Shown here: in pieces, positions 50,438 through 53,444 of the stretch
Layout of the letters: every line of letters starts with the position of its first letter
How positions within the stretch are numbered: the first letter of the stretch is position 1
DNA from: a virus
Reading direction: 5' to 3' (one strand)
IMG/VR virus record: IMGVR_UViG_3300030329_003629
Span: 1 to 53,444 of that record
DNA length: 53,444 nt
The notes under the pieces: generated by a model
Seen by the model: the letters and a program-made list of their open reading frames with translations, nothing else
Told to the model about the DNA's origin: nothing
Database searches by the model: none
Translations under genes and position numbers: made by a program

Positions 50438-50445
50438 CAAAGATA
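50438..50445 (-). promoter_or_regulatory. TATCTTTG -7 box for the 42-aa/70-aa unit
   Basis: Minus-strand TATCTTTG at the edge of the G/C-tract-rich non-coding stretch, 14 bases before the ATG at 50423. Confidence 0.6.
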
Positions 50446-50953
50446 TAAAATTTTTTTAGATGTCTGGGGGTTGAGGGTTATTATAGGATATACGAAGGCA
50501 CCTCGCCTTAGGAAATGAAAAAAAAATTGCACCCCCCCCTAACCGATTTGGAAATTTCCACCCGAACTTTTTGAGGTTTTTTTGGGGGACTACGTAACCC
50601 CACCTACCCACCTAACTATACTTGCTCTTAGTTGCTTGTTCGTTCTCCTTTGCTACTCTTAATGTCTACGAGTTAACGCATACCTTCCCTCATTTAGCAG
50701 AGGAAGAGAGAAGATACCTTCCCTTAATCACTTTGTTAAGACAAAGAGAGAGTAAGGTTAACCACCCCACCATCCCCAAAATACATAAACAAAACAACAA
50801 AATTATCAACACCTTAAACGATTGATAATCAATATACTTACAAGAGAGAATTATATGTGACAAGAAAATAATTGCAATTAACCATTGTCAATCCAAATTA
50901 AATCACGATATTTGCACTACAATTAAACAATTAGTAATCAAAAACACACAATT
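50446..50953. other. Gene-free region with G/C tracts, hairpin and palindromes
   Basis: About 500 bases with no convincing gene. 50461-50610 holds G and C runs unlike the rest of the window (GGGGG at 50466, eight C at 50532-50539, GGGGG at 50584). It also has an AAGGC-loop-GCCTT hairpin (50495-50509) and the palindrome GGAAATTTCC (50550-50559). Near 50819-50832 lies ATTGATAATCAAT, a near-perfect palindrome. The region is bounded by outward-facing transcription units, so it is a candidate control, packaging or terminus region. Confidence 0.5.
50883..50918 (+). promoter_or_regulatory. Possible promoter for the rightward early-type genes
   Basis: ATTG at about 50883-50886 and GATATTTGC around 50909-50917 are spaced roughly as -33 TTG and -7 boxes, but the -7 lacks the two-base spacer of TAnnTTTG. 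A similar GATATTTG precedes the gene at 861. Tentative. Confidence 0.3.
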
Positions 50954-51163
50954 ATGAACAAGCAAAAAATCATTAAGAACATCATTGAGTTAAACAATGA
51001 GAGAGGTAATCTAAGAGAGAAATTAATGCTACCTAAAGATAAGGCACACTTAAAGCATTTATTAGAACGTATTGATAGTGTTACTGCTGAGATGTCAATG
51101 GAGATTGTATACTTGGAGAACGCAGTAAATAAAGAACAAGCGTTACTCAATATGCAAGATTAA
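50954..51163 (+). CDS. Small coiled-coil protein (69 aa), first of the right-hand run
   Basis: A 69-residue charged helical protein, MNKQKIIKNIIELNNERGNL..., with heptad spacing suggesting a coiled coil. Unknown function. It is preceded by an AAAACACACA leader that recurs before three following genes. The opposite strand also has an open frame here, but the leader and the rightward neighbours support this strand. Confidence 0.6.
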   Translation: MNKQKIIKNIIELNNERGNLREKLMLPKDKAHLKHLLERIDSVTAEMSMEIVYLENAVNKEQALLNMQD

Positions 51164-51183
51164 ACCTTAACCACCACCGAATG

Positions 51184-51207
51184 GCTCGTACTGAATTAAG
51201 TACGGGC
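51184..51207 (+). other. Structured hairpin element 1 (GGCTC...GGGCTTTTCGT type)
   Basis: GCTCGTACT pairs with AGTACGGGC around a 6-base loop, followed by TTTTCGTGG. Flanking CCACCGAA and TTCGTGG can extend the stem. The same flanks and a different, compensating stem occur at the window's right end. It lies 20 bases after a stop codon; it may be a weak terminator or an RNA-processing element. Confidence 0.6.
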
Positions 51208-51215
51208 TTTTCGTG

Positions 51216-51239
51216 GTAGGGGACAATAGTGTTTCCTAC
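51216..51239 (+). other. Second hairpin in the same gap
   Basis: GTAGGGGA pairs with TTTCCTAC (8 bp including two G-T wobbles) around an 8-base loop, directly before the AAACACACA leader of the next gene. Confidence 0.45.
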
Positions 51240-51256
51240 AATTTAAACACACAATT

Positions 51257-51766
51257 ATGAACACACAAGAATTAACAATGAGATTAGATATGCTCATTCC
51301 AACGCAATGGTTATCTAACACTTTTACTGATGGATTATGGGATAGAGATGCTCACAAAGAGATACTATCAAAGGTAGTAGAATTGAATCCTAAATGGGTA
51401 GAGCGAGTAGTGAATTCAACAACAGGATTACATACTGATGGAGAGTTAAAGTTATCTGATGTACTACATGACTTTAAAGGTATCTACTCTGAAGATGAGC
51501 ATTTCCTACCGAGAATATCTACTGAAGTTACTGATGATGAGGTGTATGGATACACTAACATACAAACCTACCGATTATGTTTAGTATTAGACAATGAGCC
51601 GACTGAATGCTCTTATAATCCTTTAGAGAGATTCTTTGAGTTAGTATCTGATGAAGAATTTGAGATTACTGATATTAATCTTATCAATTGGAATGAGGTA
51701 ATTGAGAGATACTCGGAGAGATTAGTAGAGGGATATGAGTATAAACACCAAGTACAATTAGTATAA
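51257..51766 (+). CDS. Hypothetical acidic protein (169 aa)
   Basis: A 169-residue acidic protein (DVLHDFKGIYSEDEHF, then ELVSDEEFEITDINLI and a C-terminal YEYKHQVQLV). Not recognised. Its TAA stop lies one base before the first hammerhead ribozyme fold. Leader AAACACACA at 51245-51253. Expression probably precedes that of the virion genes, inferred from its location in a small-gene run. Confidence 0.65.
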   Translation: MNTQELTMRLDMLIPTQWLSNTFTDGLWDRDAHKEILSKVVELNPKWVERVVNSTTGLHTDGELKLSDVLHDFKGIYSEDEHFLPRISTEVTDDEVYGYTNIQTYRLCLVLDNEPTECSYNPLERFFELVSDEEFEITDINLINWNEVIERYSERLVEGYEYKHQVQLV

Positions 51767-51767
51767 A

Positions 51768-51825
51768 AATACTCTGATGAGTCTGCTGAAATGCAACGAA
51801 ACACCTCGCAAGAGGTGTCAGTATT
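51768..51825 (+). ncRNA. Type I hammerhead ribozyme 1
   Basis: All core elements occur in order. Stem I is AATACT (51768-51773) with AGTATT (51820-51825), 6 bp. The core CTGATGA follows at 51774-51780. Stem II is GTCTGC with GCAAC around a TGAAAT loop (5 bp with a bulged C), then GAAA (51798-51801). Stem III is CACCTC with GAGGTG around GCAA, and the cleavage triplet GTC ends at 51819. Predicted cut between 51819 and 51820. Both ends lie in stem I, hence type I. It begins one base after the stop of the 169-residue gene, and the cut is 25 bases before the next start codon. Confidence 0.85.
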
Positions 51826-51844
51826 AATTAAAAAACACACACAA

Positions 51845-52270
51845 ATGGGATACAATACCGATTGGAATGGAGGACTAACACTTAGTAGAGAGTTGACTCC
51901 AAAAGAGCAAAAAGAATGGAATGCTATTATAGAAAATAGACATGATAGTGAGTATTTTGAGGGAGATGAACGTAGAGAGTTTCCGAGTATATGGTGCGAC
52001 TTTGAGATTGATGGTAAAGAGTTTAGATGGAATGGTAATGAGAAGACTTATGAGGGCATCGGCTGGATTAAATTCTTCCTGAATAAGCTAAAAGAATGGA
52101 ATAAGACAGAAAAAATCTATGCAGAGGGAGAATTAGAATGGCGAGGAGATGATGGAGATGAAGATATGGGAAGAGTAGTAGTAATAGGAATGGAAGTAGG
52201 AGGAAAACACACCATCCACATTGATAATGTAGTATTTGACTACGAAAGAGATAAAACATACTACATATAG
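51845..52270 (+). CDS. Hypothetical protein (141 aa)
   Basis: Start at 51845 (MGYNTDWNGGLTL) is chosen because an upstream in-frame ATG at 51791 lies inside the ribozyme fold; the AAACACACACA leader also precedes 51845. An acidic protein with FSIDGKEFRW-like strands and a Gly/Asp-rich turn (GDDGDEDMG), ending in a Tyr-rich stretch. Not recognised. Its TAG stop shares its last base with stem I of the second ribozyme. Confidence 0.65.
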   Translation: MGYNTDWNGGLTLSRELTPKEQKEWNAIIENRHDSEYFEGDERREFPSIWCDFEIDGKEFRWNGNEKTYEGIGWIKFFLNKLKEWNKTEKIYAEGELEWRGDDGDEDMGRVVVIGMEVGGKHTIHIDNVVFDYERDKTYYI

Positions 52271-52321
52271 ATACTCTGATGAGGACTCAATGTCCGAAAC
52301 TACCGAAAGGTAGTCAGTATC
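52270..52321 (+). ncRNA. Type I hammerhead ribozyme 2
   Basis: A textbook fold. Stem I is GATACT (52270-52275) with AGTATC (52316-52321). Core CTGATGA at 52276-52282. Stem II is GGAC with GTCC around TCAAT, then GAAA (52296-52299). Stem III is CTACC with GGTAG around a GAAA loop, and GTC ends at 52315. Predicted cut between 52315 and 52316, 33 bases before the next ATG. Every helix is perfect, and stems differ in sequence from ribozyme 1 while the core is identical. Confidence 0.92.
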
Positions 52322-52348
52322 ATAAGATACCAATTAAAAACACACACA

Positions 52349-52573
52349 ATGTATAAAACAATGGTTAAAGAAGCCCAAGAATTTTGGGGACAAGTAGCAT
52401 CCGAAAATGGATGGAGTATGAATGGTAGAGGATGTACAATATGGATAAACAAAGACAATGAAGTATTAGATAGTATCTACAATAAAGAAGATAATAAAGA
52501 ATCTTATATCGTAGAAGTAGAGATAGATAATGATGGATACTATGAGAATGAGATATTAATTAAAACAATATAG
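52349..52573 (+). CDS. Small hypothetical protein (74 aa)
   Basis: A 74-residue acidic protein (FWGQVASENGWSMNGRGCTIW, then YIVEVEIDNDGYYENEILIKTI). It follows the second ribozyme and the AAACACACACA leader. Its TAG stop lies two bases before the next ATG. No family recognised. Confidence 0.6.
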   Translation: MYKTMVKEAQEFWGQVASENGWSMNGRGCTIWINKDNEVLDSIYNKEDNKESYIVEVEIDNDGYYENEILIKTI

Positions 52574-52575
52574 AT

Positions 52576-52947
52576 ATGAAAAACAAATATGCACGAAAAT
52601 GTGATTACACAGGTAAAGGAATGAATACAGGATATGTATTTATTGATGACTCCTGTATGATAGATGATAGAGAATTATTTATCAAAGAATTAAGAAAAGA
52701 TAGAGAGGGTATTATTAACTTGATACCAAAAGATATCAAAGATATTCATGGCTTTGATAATTCTTGTTATCTAACTGAAAAAGAGATAGAGGAGTTGTCA
52801 AATAAAGTAGCAAATGCACTTAATAATAATGAAACTGATGAAGAGTTATGCGATATAGCATATGCAGTAGATTATTATTATTGGACACAATGGGAAGATG
52901 AATATGAGTATGAGGAAATTAATGGAGTATTAACTGAAATAGAATAG
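52576..52947 (+). CDS. Conserved phage-type protein with CDYTGKGMN motif (123 aa)
   Basis: A 123-residue acidic protein. The start, CDYTGKGMNTGYVF, resembles a motif seen in small proteins of several phages, with a Cys that could bind metal with C27-region residues. The middle is charged helix; the end is acidic with Tyr and Trp. No reaction can be assigned. Coupled to the genes on both sides by two-base gaps. Confidence 0.65.
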   Translation: MKNKYARKCDYTGKGMNTGYVFIDDSCMIDDRELFIKELRKDREGIINLIPKDIKDIHGFDNSCYLTEKEIEELSNKVANALNNNETDEELCDIAYAVDYYYWTQWEDEYEYEEINGVLTEIE

Positions 52948-52949
52948 AT

Positions 52950-53150
52950 ATGAAAATAAGAGATTATATAGCAGAGTTAATTATGATAACGTTATTCGCA
53001 ATTGTTATGTCCTCTTGCGGAATAACAAACAAATTAACTGATGAACAACTACACCACCGATCCCGAATTGAGTATGAAATGAATAAATTATGGAACGAAT
53101 ACCAAATAAAGAACGACTCTTTACTAATGGAATATTATAAAATTAAATAG
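52950..53150 (+). CDS. Small lipoprotein (66 aa)
   Basis: A 66-residue protein with a lipoprotein signal: basic start MKIRD, hydrophobic IMITLFAIVM, lipobox VMSSC with the lipidated Cys at residue 23. The mature part is a short charged helix (residues about 30-66). It would be anchored in a host membrane, most likely early in infection. Small phage lipoproteins can block receptors or other phages; applying that here is an inference. Confidence 0.7.
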   Translation: MKIRDYIAELIMITLFAIVMSSCGITNKLTDEQLHHRSRIEYEMNKLWNEYQIKNDSLLMEYYKIK

Positions 53151-53187
53151 ATAAAGAAATTATTAATCAATTAAAAAACATATAGAT

Positions 53188-53388
53188 ATGATAGATTTAA
53201 AAAAAGAGCAATGTTATAATTGTGATGAGATGTATGAATGGAAAGAAGTACCAAGTGGATGGGATGAGGAGTATTGTACTGAATGTAATGAAAGATTAAA
53301 CCCATACTTATGTAATAACTGCAATGAAGAGGTAGATGAGCCGGATACCTTTTGTAGTAAATGGTGCAGTCAAGAGTATTGGTTATGA
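53188..53388 (+). CDS. Small zinc-ribbon protein (66 aa)
   Basis: A 66-residue protein with several Cys pairs: CYNC, CTEC, CNNC and CSKWC. They suggest two zinc-binding knuckles and a treble-clef or zinc-ribbon fold. Acidic in between. Might bind nucleic acid or host proteins; the target is unknown. Ends 22 bases before the second structured hairpin. Confidence 0.65.
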   Translation: MIDLKKEQCYNCDEMYEWKEVPSGWDEEYCTECNERLNPYLCNNCNEEVDEPDTFCSKWCSQEYWL

Positions 53389-53410
53389 TTTAATTGTGTG
53401 TGTAGGACAC

Positions 53411-53444
53411 GATTGGCTCACTATGAAAATAGTGGGCTTTTCGT
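53411..53444 (+). other. Structured hairpin element 2 (GGCTC...GGGCTTTTCGT type), cut by window end
   Basis: GCTCACTAT pairs with ATAGTGGGC around GAAA, followed by TTTTCGT. Flanks match the element at 51184 while the stem bases differ with pairing kept. ACGA upstream can also pair with TCGT at the very end. Confidence 0.6.

Noticed and set aside
50495-50509. AAGGC-loop-GCCTT hairpin as a terminator
   Set aside because: No U-tract follows it on either strand; kept only as part of the unusual non-coding region.
50622-50825. Open frame of 67 residues in the right-hand gene-free region
   Set aside because: It only starts with TTG, has no leader, promoter or recognised family, and lies in a region of odd composition; judged spurious.
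1-53444. Temperate prophage interpretation
   Set aside because: No integrase, excisionase, repressor-integrase cluster, tRNA or flanking att repeats, and no bacterial genes at either edge.
1-53444. tRNA genes and CRISPR arrays
   Set aside because: No cloverleaf-like segment or regularly spaced repeat array was found in any gene-free gap.

Overview
The window looks like part of the genome of a lytic, short-tailed (podovirus-like) phage infecting a marine or otherwise aquatic Bacteroidota host. The case for the host is indirect. The DNA is strongly AT-rich, gene starts lack Shine-Dalgarno sequences and sit in A-rich leaders, and many intergenic gaps carry the Bacteroidota -7 promoter box TAnnTTTG (mostly TATCTTTG). 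The virion module (large terminase of the YLQW type, portal of about 800 residues with a Gln-rich tail, scaffold, capsid protein, two ring/connector proteins, a giant nozzle protein, internal or ejected proteins up to 2816 residues, no tape measure or sheath) resembles crAss-like and related flavophages, but this placement is from memory and was not tested by a search. No integrase, att site, tRNA, CRISPR array or DNA polymerase is visible. The genome clearly extends past the left edge, where a helicase is cut.

Layout. 1-3368 (+): the end of a replication/nuclease module with overlapping small genes (SNF2-like helicase, VRR-NUC nuclease, DnaA-like DNA-binding protein, HNH endonuclease). 3349-33483 (-): the virion module, read from terminase (33.2 kb) leftwards through portal, scaffold, capsid protein, connectors, nozzle, tail and internal proteins to a 2816-residue polyvalent protein with a metallopeptidase motif. 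33.5-35.2 kb (-): SET-domain protein, 2OG-Fe(II) hydroxylase and two conserved unknowns. 35.2-45.2 kb (-): fibre/adhesin genes sharing N-terminal anchor modules, interleaved with the lysis genes (3-TM-type holin, M15 peptidase). 45.2-47.3 kb (-): many small basic proteins and a predicted outer-membrane beta-barrel. 47.3-47.8 kb (+): a lone winged-helix-like regulator. 47.8-49.8 kb (-): GroES and GroEL. 49.8-50.95 kb: two small genes between an AT-rich repeat cluster and a G/C-tract-rich non-coding stretch. 50.95-53.4 kb (+): a rightward run of small, mostly unknown genes, probably early.

The most striking signal is in that last run. Two intergenic gaps hold complete type I hammerhead ribozyme folds (51768-51825 and 52270-52321). 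Each starts at or one base after the stop codon of the gene before it and is predicted to cut 25-33 bases upstream of the next start codon. Two further hairpins in the same run (about 51184 and 53411) share flanks but have compensatory stem changes. Together these suggest an RNA-processing strategy for a polycistronic phage transcript. A second notable region is the cluster of inverted TTAACAT heptamers upstream of groEL (49817-50007), a candidate origin or operator array.

Transcription of the leftward genes appears to be split into units by TATCTTTG boxes and by four strong intrinsic terminators (after the capsid gene, after the 272-residue gene, before the connectors, and after the 70-residue gene at 50 kb). 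Three genes have the promoter box only 4-5 bases before the ATG, implying leaderless mRNAs. The chaperonin pair probably helps fold virion proteins.
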